From an uncultured bacterium (GTDB taxonomy: Bacteria > Verrucomicrobiota > Kiritimatiellia > CAIKKV01 > CAITUY01): DNA of 43,638 bases. The stretch's first letter is position 1; each line of letters starts with the position of its first letter. The DNA lies in NCBI GenBank assembly GCA_903895695.1, contig CAITUY010000029.1, positions 1 to 43,638 of the forward strand. Reading direction: 5' to 3'. Under the pieces are notes generated by a model, which did not search any database, had not been told where the DNA came from, and was given only the letters and a program-made list of their open reading frames with translations. Made by a program: the position numbers and the translations under genes. Of the stretch, positions 19,701 through 26,296 are shown in pieces.

Positions 19701-20016
19701 CCAGGCGCCCGAGCGGGGCGGCGGTCACATGCGTATGAAACTGCGCATCGAGACTCGCGTCGCCTTCGTCCTTCAGTCGCACGAATCCCAGGAACAGACG
19801 GCGGACATTCTGCCGGTCCTGCTCCGCGCCGGTGACGAGCGCCGCCAGCACGGCATACTCGCGGAACCATTCCGGATCGCGGCGCGACAGCGTGAGGAAA
19901 TGGTTCCACCAGAGCGCCAACGGCGCCGCCGGGTTCGCCAATTTGAGCCGGAGCGCTTCGACGGTTGAGCCGGCAACCAACAAGGGCGTTGACGACGATG
20001 GGGGCTGCGTCTTCAT
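16729..20016 (-). CDS. Heparinase II/III-like lyase with C-terminal HEAT repeats (paralogue 1)
   Basis: Predicted 1095-residue cytoplasmic protein, second gene of operon A. The ATG at 20016 has AGGAGC upstream and no signal peptide follows. Residues 20-420 form an all-helical toroid like heparinase II/III and alginate-lyase families, with ENQLLSNAFGAAAVGY (150-165) and GGYGEEGSAY (198-207). The following beta-sandwich includes the typical HTVTWQAYLR strand, and a further sandwich lies near 640-730. The C-terminal 260 residues contain HEAT/PBS-lyase-like repeats (ALAHGNWRVQLAAADVVGQL; VVSALGRLGDSRAVPPLLAAL). The family cleaves uronic-acid-containing glycans by beta-elimination; the exact substrate and catalytic residues are not assigned here. 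A full-length paralogue with the same domain order is encoded at 31500-34904. The HEAT extension on a lyase is unusual. Confidence 0.78.
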   Translation of the reverse strand: MKTQPPSSSTPLLVAGSTVEALRLKLANPAAPLALWWNHFLTLSRRDPEWFREYAVLAALVTGAEQDRQNVRRLFLGFVRLKDEGDASLDAQFHTHVTAAPLGRLAIFYDWVAELDLFTPTEDQAIRQAMLDHAFVFALQHTQSRALAFENQLLSNAFGAAAVGYVLGVKRGADPLARRLFSEGLRLLKELLGRLPAGGYGEEGSAYQDNVVQPMIALAGLLVQEVTGEPVFAGGLPPHRVPLLDALEVSWRTLGPNGLTPGWDHYGQGANEVKCGMALLARLRGDARPLATVRDLNIWYRNAIPAWGHDDRLWTLVWWPDHPTLPAAASFEPWLNPPVGGALQSAEDRIRLMQYWDACGGVGQSGRRQVDPNAFTFEAFGSPLVLDGRLTLPAALAPMPAATIQAFAGSEVFESVRRYANATWGGSMSLDAAIRYGMDGNIGQSNSLILDSEDWYVPRGPCHGVGEALHAVGPLQVLRGDATAYYRDRYDVESSSRTSLMVDGRYALLCDRVKARTPHTVTWQAYLRRETTPADGRVTVRSAEQVQCDLIFGQPGVVQLDPIPVGPDGPEVDSTRCRFTTPAATDVRLDAALIPQRALDEIEDLTDDWQRTIGAATDRVSLRDAFLSDSGEAPELGRGYVRRFDLPESCRGRRLFIELAFACVDVELRLNGITVPAQLRRPPQGHWHTTGTLPFLFDITSCVKAGANELQLKSPYVHGESVCGPCRLLRVREAAATTLERTGPDSFRVTVGNVSDEVLLERRTGCGAWAGGETDARYALALHDGRVAVAAATVLRLPGRVTVTSAAPCDVHWSPAETGVWSADDRAPLTVEWEGHGLRLELSACLTVNYRGGTAHQLTIALPSARGVVVNGAWLGTRGGPAEPVVVLALDATPAAPAGAVAPPDATAVYALMETAGPEAAPALLAALAHGNWRVQLAAADVVGQLELREAVPVLLRLFEEGERELPYPELKLWWRWSSMSRGPDYKEGAESEAPPPLAVKRWRVKRAVVSALGRLGDSRAVPPLLAALERDTDFFPVATQLPLALARLGATAAIPLLRARIDHGEFNARIGIRLALAYLTGEIDRRQFETQANG

Positions 20017-20037
20017 TCGGATGCGCTCCTCATCTGC

Positions 20038-23000
20038 TCACGGCAAGTCGCGGCGCAGCGTCGTTCCCGGCGGGACCTCCACGGTCAGGTCTACGCGCAG
20101 CCGGTCCGTGATGGCGGCGGGGCTGGCGATGCGGGCCTTGATGGGCTGGGCCGTGGGGTTGTGCACCTCGAGGCCGGCCGCGGTCTTGGTCCAATACCGG
20201 AACGCCAGTTTCAGCGCCGGGTCGGTCGCCGTCAGGGTATGGCCGACGAAGAAGGCGGTGTCCGCGCTGTTGTCGAGCGTGGCGTAGGCCACGCCATCGC
20301 GAATGCCTATGTGGTTGAGCACGGTCTCGCCGTTCGTCAGGATGGTGCCGGGGAATACCGGCACGTCGGCCATTTTGCGCGGAGCGGAAACAGCGCCAGC
20401 CTGGTGACCATGCAGGTACTTGCCGGGGGTCCAGAGTGCGGCGGGCCAGTTGGCATTCAGTCCGGAGACCGTCACCGGAAGCAGCTTGATGGCGCCGCCG
20501 GCCTTGAGTTGCCCGACGACGCCGTTGTCCTGGGCGTGGAGCCGGATGGGACCGGGCCCGCGATCCTGTGTGCCTTGCGTGAGCGCGAGCGACCACGGCG
20601 GCTCTCCGCCGGCCGCCAGCGCGGCGCGCCAGTCGGGCGACAGCCCGGCAACGTGCAGGTAGTGGCACCGCCATTCGGTGCCTCGCGGCAGAACGCGATA
20701 GGTTTCGGAGCGCCACCCGAGGTCGCCGCGGCCGGAGACGGTCATGGGGGAGAGCAGCACAAACGTGCCCAGGGTCGCACCGGCGGGCAGGTCCAGCAGG
20801 GCGCCTGCGTTGCCGTTGAGATTGCTGACGACCAGTCGGTCGCCGTCGCGATAGCTGTAGGCGGCGTTGCCCGGGACTGTGTGGATGATGGGGAACAACA
20901 CCGTGGGCGGCTGCACGGGTTCGCGCAGGCGCACGGTCGCTTCAACATCGACCAGGCGGCTGTTGTACGGATCCATGCCGGCCGGCCGGTTGGAGGTGAC
21001 CATGTCGTTCCAGATGCCGACGCGGGCATACAACTCGTAGGTCCGCGTGGGCATCGTGTTGTGCAACTTCCAGCTATCCATGCCGTACCGGGTGTCCAGC
21101 CGGTAACGCTCGTCCACCAGCATATCGGTGAAGGTTATCGGCCCGCTGGCGAAGGGGAACAGGAATTTGTTGGCCAGGTTTTCGCCGGGCAACAGTCCGC
21201 CGTAGGGGTGCAGGGTCTCATTGTGAAAGGGCGACGGAACCTGGGGCAGATAGTAATTGAAGTCGCTGGTGCCGGCCCAGATCCCGGAATAGGTAATAGC
21301 GGTGCCGAAAAAGTTCTGTCGGTCGCTGCAGCGTTGGTAGTAGCCCTGCGGTACCGTGCGCAGGGCCGGGCTGATGGCGCGGCGTCCCTTCGAGTCGGTA
21401 ACGATCATCATGAAATAGCGCTGATAACCGAGATCGCCGTCGACGCTCTCGGTGAAACTGACGCTCTTGGGTGTCCAGCGCCGCTCGATCCCCTCGCGGT
21501 CGAAGAGTACGGCCTCCGCGATCGTTGCGTTGGTATCGCCGGCGGTTGCGCCGACTACGGCGCGGAAGTGGTCGCGGTTCAATTCCGGCGGGCCGATTTC
21601 CGGGTTGATGATGGTCCAGTGGTCGATGATCGGGCCTTCGGTGATGAAGTACCGCTGGGGGTTTTCGAAGAAATGGGACATCCCGCTGCGGAAGTACCGG
21701 GTGGCATCGCGCGCATCTTGCGACGGCACGATCAACTGGAAGCCGAGCGTGCTGTTGGTGGCCACCTGTCCGGGTTTGGTCATCTCATGCACGGCTATGG
21801 GCACCGGATTTCCCGCCGCCTGCAGTTCCCAGTGGTAGGAGGGCAAGCCGTTGTCGACGAGCGCGAATTTTCCGTCTCTTTCGGCGTAGGTGTAAACGCT
21901 GATTGCCTGGAAATGGCGAAGCAGTTCCGTCGAGAGCGCCGAGGTGCCCGGGCGGTGGAACGACACGAGGTGGCGCGCGAAACTGAGGCTGAAACGGTTG
22001 GACTCGTCAATCGCTTTGCCATCCTTGGTCAGGATGCCTGGCGAGGGGAAGTTCACGCTGCCCATCACCAGGAACCGGTTGCCATAGCTGTCGGCGATGT
22101 CAAATCCCTGCAGGCACACGAAATCCTGGCTGCTGTTGGCTTCGCAGTCGGCCATGATGCATGGCCAATTCGTGGGATTGAGGTTCTCGAACCGCTCAGT
22201 GAACACGAGTACTTTGTAGCCGGCGGCCTTGGCGGCGGCCGCCCATTCCGCGACCGTGCCGCTGCCGTCGGAGTAGGCGGAGCGCGCCCCGATGAGCACC
22301 TTGTTCATCTGTTGGGGGGCGATCACGCGCGGATCGGGGATCGAGTCCCAGAAGTACTGGCCGCGCCATGAGCCCGGCACGGGCAGGTGCTCGCGCCAGG
22401 TTTGGGCCGGTTGGCGGTGCGCCCAGTCCATCACGAGCCCATCGGGAATGGGCGCGTCCGGATAGGGGGCCCACGGCATATGGGCCAGTTGTGATTTCCA
22501 CGGCCCCTCAGCCCCGCCGAAGCCGGCGCGGGCGCCTGCTTCCGCGGTCCAATGCAGCAGGTTGGCGGTCAGGATGCCCCAGTCGCTGGGCGTCTGGCCA
22601 TCGCCGCGGGAGTAGGCGATGCCGGCCAGCGCCCCCACGCTCATCTCGCCGATGCCGCCGGCCGTGCTGTAGGCGTGCGTAAGCAGATAGTAGGGATTCA
22701 GTCCAACGACGGCGACGCGCCCCTTGCCGGCTTCGCGTACGGCCGCGAGCACCGGGGCCTTGCCGGCGATGCCGTCGGCCCAGATGCCGCCGGAGAGGGA
22801 ACGCATGCCGCGGCTGGTCTTCTCGCCGCGTGCCAGCACGGTCCACGCCGCATCGTCCGGGACCAACGGAACCAGCGGGTACTGATCGTCCCAGCGCATG
22901 AGGAGGGACGGATAGGCGAGGGCGTGCACGCCGGCGGTGGCCGGATGGCGCGCGATGGTACGGGACCAGCAATAGGCGCTGTTGGTGGCCAGCGCGCTGG

Positions 23001-23463
23001 CCGGGTCGCGGACCGTCTCGCAGCCCAGGCGTAGTTTCCAGGGGGCGAAGAACTCGTTGTAGGTGGCGGCCATGTCGGTACCGCCGATGTTCGGGACGAC
23101 CACCAGCCCACCGCCAGCCTCGACGTATTCGTGAAGGACCGCGATGTTGCGGGCCACGGTGTCAAGCGAGGTGCCGCCCGGGCTGTAGTACTCGCCGCCG
23201 CCATAGTCGTCCAGCCCCACCAGCACGACCGTGTGATATCCGCGCAACGCTTCCATGGAGAGAGGTTCAACCGCAGACACGACCTGGAGTCGGCATCCAC
23301 GCCCTTCCAGTTGCTGCTTCACCTGGGCATCCAAGGTCGCCAGCCCGCCCTGCAAGACCATCAGTACATTCACGGGCGCATTGGCATCTTTCGCGGCAGC
23401 GGTCAGGGGTTGTGCCCCTATTCCGGCGATTAGCAGCATCGACATCCAGAACCCATGCATCAT
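20038..23463 (-). CDS. Secreted GATase1-like plus degenerate PHP protein (paralogue 2)
   Basis: Predicted 1141-residue exported protein, first gene of operon A. Two adjacent ATGs (23463 and 23460) share AGGAG at 23467-23471, and the second has the better spacing. A signal peptide (hydrophobic core about 7-22) is followed by a GATase1-like domain (30-310, GGGLVVVPNIGG with no cysteine). The degenerate PHP domain (about 388-550) has GARSAYSDG (392-400), FTERFE (421-426), LQGFDI (451-456) and FHRP (502-505). The Asp-Gly part of the first PHP motif is kept but the HxH is lost. The C-terminal half is beta-rich, with DSKGRRAISP and CSDRQNFFG shared with paralogue 1. It begins directly downstream of the inverted-repeat-overlapped promoter, so it should be the most tightly regulated product. 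No enzymatic activity is assigned; glycan binding or a structural role at the cell surface is possible. Confidence 0.75.
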   Translation of the reverse strand: MMHGFWMSMLLIAGIGAQPLTAAAKDANAPVNVLMVLQGGLATLDAQVKQQLEGRGCRLQVVSAVEPLSMEALRGYHTVVLVGLDDYGGGEYYSPGGTSLDTVARNIAVLHEYVEAGGGLVVVPNIGGTDMAATYNEFFAPWKLRLGCETVRDPASALATNSAYCWSRTIARHPATAGVHALAYPSLLMRWDDQYPLVPLVPDDAAWTVLARGEKTSRGMRSLSGGIWADGIAGKAPVLAAVREAGKGRVAVVGLNPYYLLTHAYSTAGGIGEMSVGALAGIAYSRGDGQTPSDWGILTANLLHWTAEAGARAGFGGAEGPWKSQLAHMPWAPYPDAPIPDGLVMDWAHRQPAQTWREHLPVPGSWRGQYFWDSIPDPRVIAPQQMNKVLIGARSAYSDGSGTVAEWAAAAKAAGYKVLVFTERFENLNPTNWPCIMADCEANSSQDFVCLQGFDIADSYGNRFLVMGSVNFPSPGILTKDGKAIDESNRFSLSFARHLVSFHRPGTSALSTELLRHFQAISVYTYAERDGKFALVDNGLPSYHWELQAAGNPVPIAVHEMTKPGQVATNSTLGFQLIVPSQDARDATRYFRSGMSHFFENPQRYFITEGPIIDHWTIINPEIGPPELNRDHFRAVVGATAGDTNATIAEAVLFDREGIERRWTPKSVSFTESVDGDLGYQRYFMMIVTDSKGRRAISPALRTVPQGYYQRCSDRQNFFGTAITYSGIWAGTSDFNYYLPQVPSPFHNETLHPYGGLLPGENLANKFLFPFASGPITFTDMLVDERYRLDTRYGMDSWKLHNTMPTRTYELYARVGIWNDMVTSNRPAGMDPYNSRLVDVEATVRLREPVQPPTVLFPIIHTVPGNAAYSYRDGDRLVVSNLNGNAGALLDLPAGATLGTFVLLSPMTVSGRGDLGWRSETYRVLPRGTEWRCHYLHVAGLSPDWRAALAAGGEPPWSLALTQGTQDRGPGPIRLHAQDNGVVGQLKAGGAIKLLPVTVSGLNANWPAALWTPGKYLHGHQAGAVSAPRKMADVPVFPGTILTNGETVLNHIGIRDGVAYATLDNSADTAFFVGHTLTATDPALKLAFRYWTKTAAGLEVHNPTAQPIKARIASPAAITDRLRVDLTVEVPPGTTLRRDLP

Positions 23464-23527
23464 GCTCTCCTATTGTGCTGGCGCGAGACGGTGAGCGCCT
23501 CACTGCCTTATGCTTTGTGAAGCCTTA

Positions 23528-23557
23528 AGAATAATTGTATACGTTTGTGTATGTCAA
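23528..23557 (-). promoter_or_regulatory. Predicted sigma-70-type promoter of operon A
   Basis: On the minus strand a perfect -35 hexamer TTGACA (23557-23552) is followed after 18 nt by TATTCT (23533-23528), a 4/6 match to TATAAT. It points at the gene starting at 23463 and would give a leader of roughly 55-60 nt. It is the only good promoter seen upstream of the eight closely spaced minus-strand genes. The spacer is AT-rich in otherwise GC-rich DNA. Confidence 0.6.
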
Positions 23558-23560
23558 ACG
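23542..23560. promoter_or_regulatory. Candidate operator, inverted repeat overlapping the promoter
   Basis: A perfect inverted repeat CGTTTG-N7-CAAACG covers the -35 box and part of the spacer of the operon A promoter. Binding here would block RNA polymerase. The divergent gene 63 nt away encodes a GntR-LacI hybrid regulator, which makes it the natural ligand. TTGTATACG just left and TTTGTGTATG inside also form an approximate direct repeat, so the exact recognised unit is uncertain. Confidence 0.55.
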
Positions 23561-23622
23561 GAAACACCGTTGCTCTTTCATCTCAGAACTGATTATCTGT
23601 GACCAGAGAAGATCATACCCAA

Positions 23623-24822
23623 ATGAAGGCCGCGTCCATTGATTCACCCGGGAGCAGTGCACCCGCCGTCCCACCGCAGGCACCGGGAGATAGACGGGTT
23701 GCTGCGGGCAGTGCGGCGGCCAATGGGACGTTGTCACGCGACTCGTTCGAGCCGCTCTGGCACCAGATCAAGCAGCAGATCAAAGGCCGCATCGTGGGCG
23801 CGGACGAAGGGTATCGACCTGGTGACCAGATCGCCACCGAGGAAGCCCTGGCCCGTGACTACGGCGTGAATCGGCTGACGGTTCACAAGGCGCTGCGCTT
23901 CCTGGCCAAGGAGGGCTTGTTACGACGCCGGGCCGGCAAGGGCACGTTTGTGGCTGGCGAGCCGGGCACCGGCGTGGGAACGGTCACCCGGAACATCGGG
24001 TTCCTGGTGGCGCGTGACTGGTGGATGACCGGGTCTTTTGTGACCTTACAGATTGCCGGCGCGCGCCGGACGGCTTTCGAGAAAGGCCTGCAGGCCCGCA
24101 CGATCCTGAGTTCGGTCGAGCACGAACCGTCCATCGCCGCCTTCTGCCGGGGACTGGACGGCCTGATTGTGATCGGCGATTGCGTCGAGGAGTCGAGTCT
24201 GGCCGAGTTGCCGGCCTTGGGCATTCCGATGGTGGTAACCCTCACGGATCGCCGTGCGTTGGGGTTGGAGAGTGTCGTCTTCGACGAAGAGGAAGTGGCC
24301 GTGGCGCAGACGCGGCATCTGCTCGGGCTGGGTCACCGGCGGATTGCCTGTGTCAATTCGACGCCTGACCTGGTACGTACCCGCTGTCGTTGGGATGCTT
24401 ATCGGCGGGAGATGGCCAGGGCCGGCGTGAGCGTCGACGAGCGCTACATGAAGGAGATCCTCCTGAGCGGGGATCAAAGCGCCCTTGCCGTGCGAGAGCT
24501 TCTGGCGCTGAGGCCCCGGCCGACCGGCATCGTGCTTCCGAATGGGACGACCGGTTTGGCGGCGCTCCAGACTGTGCTGGAATCCGGGCTGTCGGTTCCC
24601 GGCGATATCTCCCTCATTACCGCGGGTGACCGAGAGGCCGAAGGCGGCGCGAGCCAGAGCGGCCTGCCCCTTCTCACGTGGTTCAGTTATTCGTATGAGC
24701 AGATCGGCGTCGTGGCCATGGAGCGGCTCTGGACACGGTTTGGCGATCCGCTGGCGCCGGTGAGTTGCACCACCCTGCACGGTACGCTGATCGTGAACGA
24801 AACCACCGGTCCGGCCGCGTAG
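23623..24822 (+). CDS. GntR-LacI hybrid (AraR-like) transcriptional regulator
   Basis: Predicted 399-residue cytoplasmic DNA-binding repressor. The ATG at 23623 has a weak AGAGAAG upstream; an in-frame GTG at 23599 has no ribosome site. After about 40 Ala/Pro/Gly-rich residues a GntR winged helix (43-112) is clear: PLWHQIKQQIKGRI, ALARDYGVNRLTVHKALRFL and EGLLRRRAGKGTFV. Residues 120-399 are a LacI/periplasmic-binding-like effector domain (LLGLGHRRIACVNS; RPTGIVLPNGTTGLAAL; VPGDISLIT). This architecture is that of AraR, which senses a sugar and releases operator DNA. The ligand is probably a mono- or oligosaccharide released by the operon A enzymes (inference). It is divergent from operon A, with the candidate operator in between, and convergent with the sulfatase gene 58 nt downstream. 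Autoregulation is possible because the gap is short. Confidence 0.9.
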   Translation: MKAASIDSPGSSAPAVPPQAPGDRRVAAGSAAANGTLSRDSFEPLWHQIKQQIKGRIVGADEGYRPGDQIATEEALARDYGVNRLTVHKALRFLAKEGLLRRRAGKGTFVAGEPGTGVGTVTRNIGFLVARDWWMTGSFVTLQIAGARRTAFEKGLQARTILSSVEHEPSIAAFCRGLDGLIVIGDCVEESSLAELPALGIPMVVTLTDRRALGLESVVFDEEEVAVAQTRHLLGLGHRRIACVNSTPDLVRTRCRWDAYRREMARAGVSVDERYMKEILLSGDQSALAVRELLALRPRPTGIVLPNGTTGLAALQTVLESGLSVPGDISLITAGDREAEGGASQSGLPLLTWFSYSYEQIGVVAMERLWTRFGDPLAPVSCTTLHGTLIVNETTGPAA

Positions 24823-24880
24823 CCCATACGCATTGAGAATCCCAAGCAGGCCCCATGGTCGGGCGAACGCTTTTCGAGGT

Positions 24881-26296
24881 TTAGAAGATGTCGGTCCTGC
24901 GAGGCAGGGGTTCGGTTTGGAGGATGAACGCGAGCAGGCGCTCCCGCATCTCCCGGACCATCGGCTGCATGCCGGGATCGTACCACAGATTGCGGATTTC
25001 GTGCGGATCGTTCCGCCGGTCGTATAACTCGCCGAAGTCCTTGCCCTGGTAGTGGACGAGCTTCCAGTCGTCGGTGGTGAGGCAGCGTATGGCCGGATCG
25101 GACGGCGCGTCGACGCCCAGATTCAGGTTCTCGCCCCGCCATTCGGTCAGCGCGGCATCCAGCGCCGGCACGCTCCGCAGTCTCCGGTCCTTGCCGAACA
25201 GGGGCCGGCCCTGCACGCGCACGGGGCCCTGCACGCCGGCCAGTTCGGCCACCGTCGGGGCGATATCGACGGCCGAGGCAAAGCCGTCATCCACGCCGCG
25301 CAGTCCCCAAGCGGTCGGGAACTTCCAGATCATCGGCACGCGGATCGAGCTGTCGAAGAAGAACGGCCCCTTGTGGATCATGCCGTGGTCGCCGAGCAGC
25401 TCGCCGTGATCGGACGTGAAGACGATCACCGTGGAGTCCTCAAGCCCGTGGGACCGCAGCGCGGCCAGGATGCGGCCGACGGCGTCATCCAGGTGGGCGA
25501 CCATGGCGTGCGAGGCCGCGATGGTTGCCCCGATCCGTAGCGGGTCGGCACAGATGGCAGTGTAGGCGGGCCGTCGTTCCTTCGCGTAGGGCGTCATCCG
25601 CTCCTCGCAGTCGCCCGTGATCGGCGGCGGCATGGCGGCGGGATCGAACATCGAGGCGTACGGCTCGACGGGGTCGAAGGGATGATGCGGGTCGAAGAAC
25701 CCGACCGAGAGGAAGAACGGCCGTCCGTCGTCCCGGCGCGACTTGAAGTATTCGTTCACGTGGTTTGTGATCCACGTGTTCTGGTGGAACTCGAGCGGGA
25801 TGTCCCGAATGTAGCGCTCTTTATGCCCGCCGGCCTTGAACTGCGTCATGTAGGAGTCGTAGAGCCCATGCTGCTCCAGCCACTGGAAGTACTCGTCCTT
25901 GCAGTAGGGATCGCCTTCGCACTCGATGAGTTGCTGGAATCCGTAGGAGGGGTGCTTGATCTCGCGCTTCCAGATGTTGTCGAGGTGGATTTTGCCGATC
26001 AGGGCGGTGTGGTAGCCAGCGGCGTTGAAGCGCGTCTGGATCATGTCCGAGGCGGGGTCGAGCGCCACGCCGTTTTGCCAGCAGCCGTGGTGGCTCGGGT
26101 ACTGCCCGGTGAACCACGAGGCCCGCACGGGCATGCAGACCGGGTTCGACGTGCAGCAGCGATCGAACCGCACGCCTTCGGCGGCGAGAGCGTCGAGGTG
26201 CGGCGTCCGTGCCACTGCCGAGCCGTAGCAGCCCAGGCTGTCCAAACGCTGCTGGTCCGTGTTGATGAAAAGGAAATTCAGTTTTGTGTCTTTCAT
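24881..26296 (-). CDS. S1-family sulfatase without signal peptide
   Basis: Predicted 471-residue sulfatase that would hydrolyse a sulfate ester from a glycan. The formylglycine motif C-x-P-x-R is C54-MPV-R58, followed by TG at 63-64. Metal and substrate residues are in NTDQQR (D14), GKIHL (K102, H104), DPHHPFD (204-205) and TSDHGELLGDHG (D296, H297). It starts without a signal peptide, so it is predicted cytoplasmic and would need formylglycine formation by an anaerobic sulfatase-maturating enzyme or FGE encoded elsewhere; neither is in the window. Its ATG overlaps the stop of the upstream gene by 4 nt (ATGA), implying translational coupling in operon B. It is the only sulfatase here. The exact sulfated sugar and the S1 subfamily cannot be read by eye. 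Confidence 0.92.
   Translation of the reverse strand: MKDTKLNFLFINTDQQRLDSLGCYGSAVARTPHLDALAAEGVRFDRCCTSNPVCMPVRASWFTGQYPSHHGCWQNGVALDPASDMIQTRFNAAGYHTALIGKIHLDNIWKREIKHPSYGFQQLIECEGDPYCKDEYFQWLEQHGLYDSYMTQFKAGGHKERYIRDIPLEFHQNTWITNHVNEYFKSRRDDGRPFFLSVGFFDPHHPFDPVEPYASMFDPAAMPPPITGDCEERMTPYAKERRPAYTAICADPLRIGATIAASHAMVAHLDDAVGRILAALRSHGLEDSTVIVFTSDHGELLGDHGMIHKGPFFFDSSIRVPMIWKFPTAWGLRGVDDGFASAVDIAPTVAELAGVQGPVRVQGRPLFGKDRRLRSVPALDAALTEWRGENLNLGVDAPSDPAIRCLTTDDWKLVHYQGKDFGELYDRRNDPHEIRNLWYDPGMQPMVREMRERLLAFILQTEPLPRRTDIF

Noticed and set aside
24823..24880. Bidirectional terminator between regulator and sulfatase
   Set aside because: No stem of useful length with a T-run on either strand could be found in the 58-nt gap.
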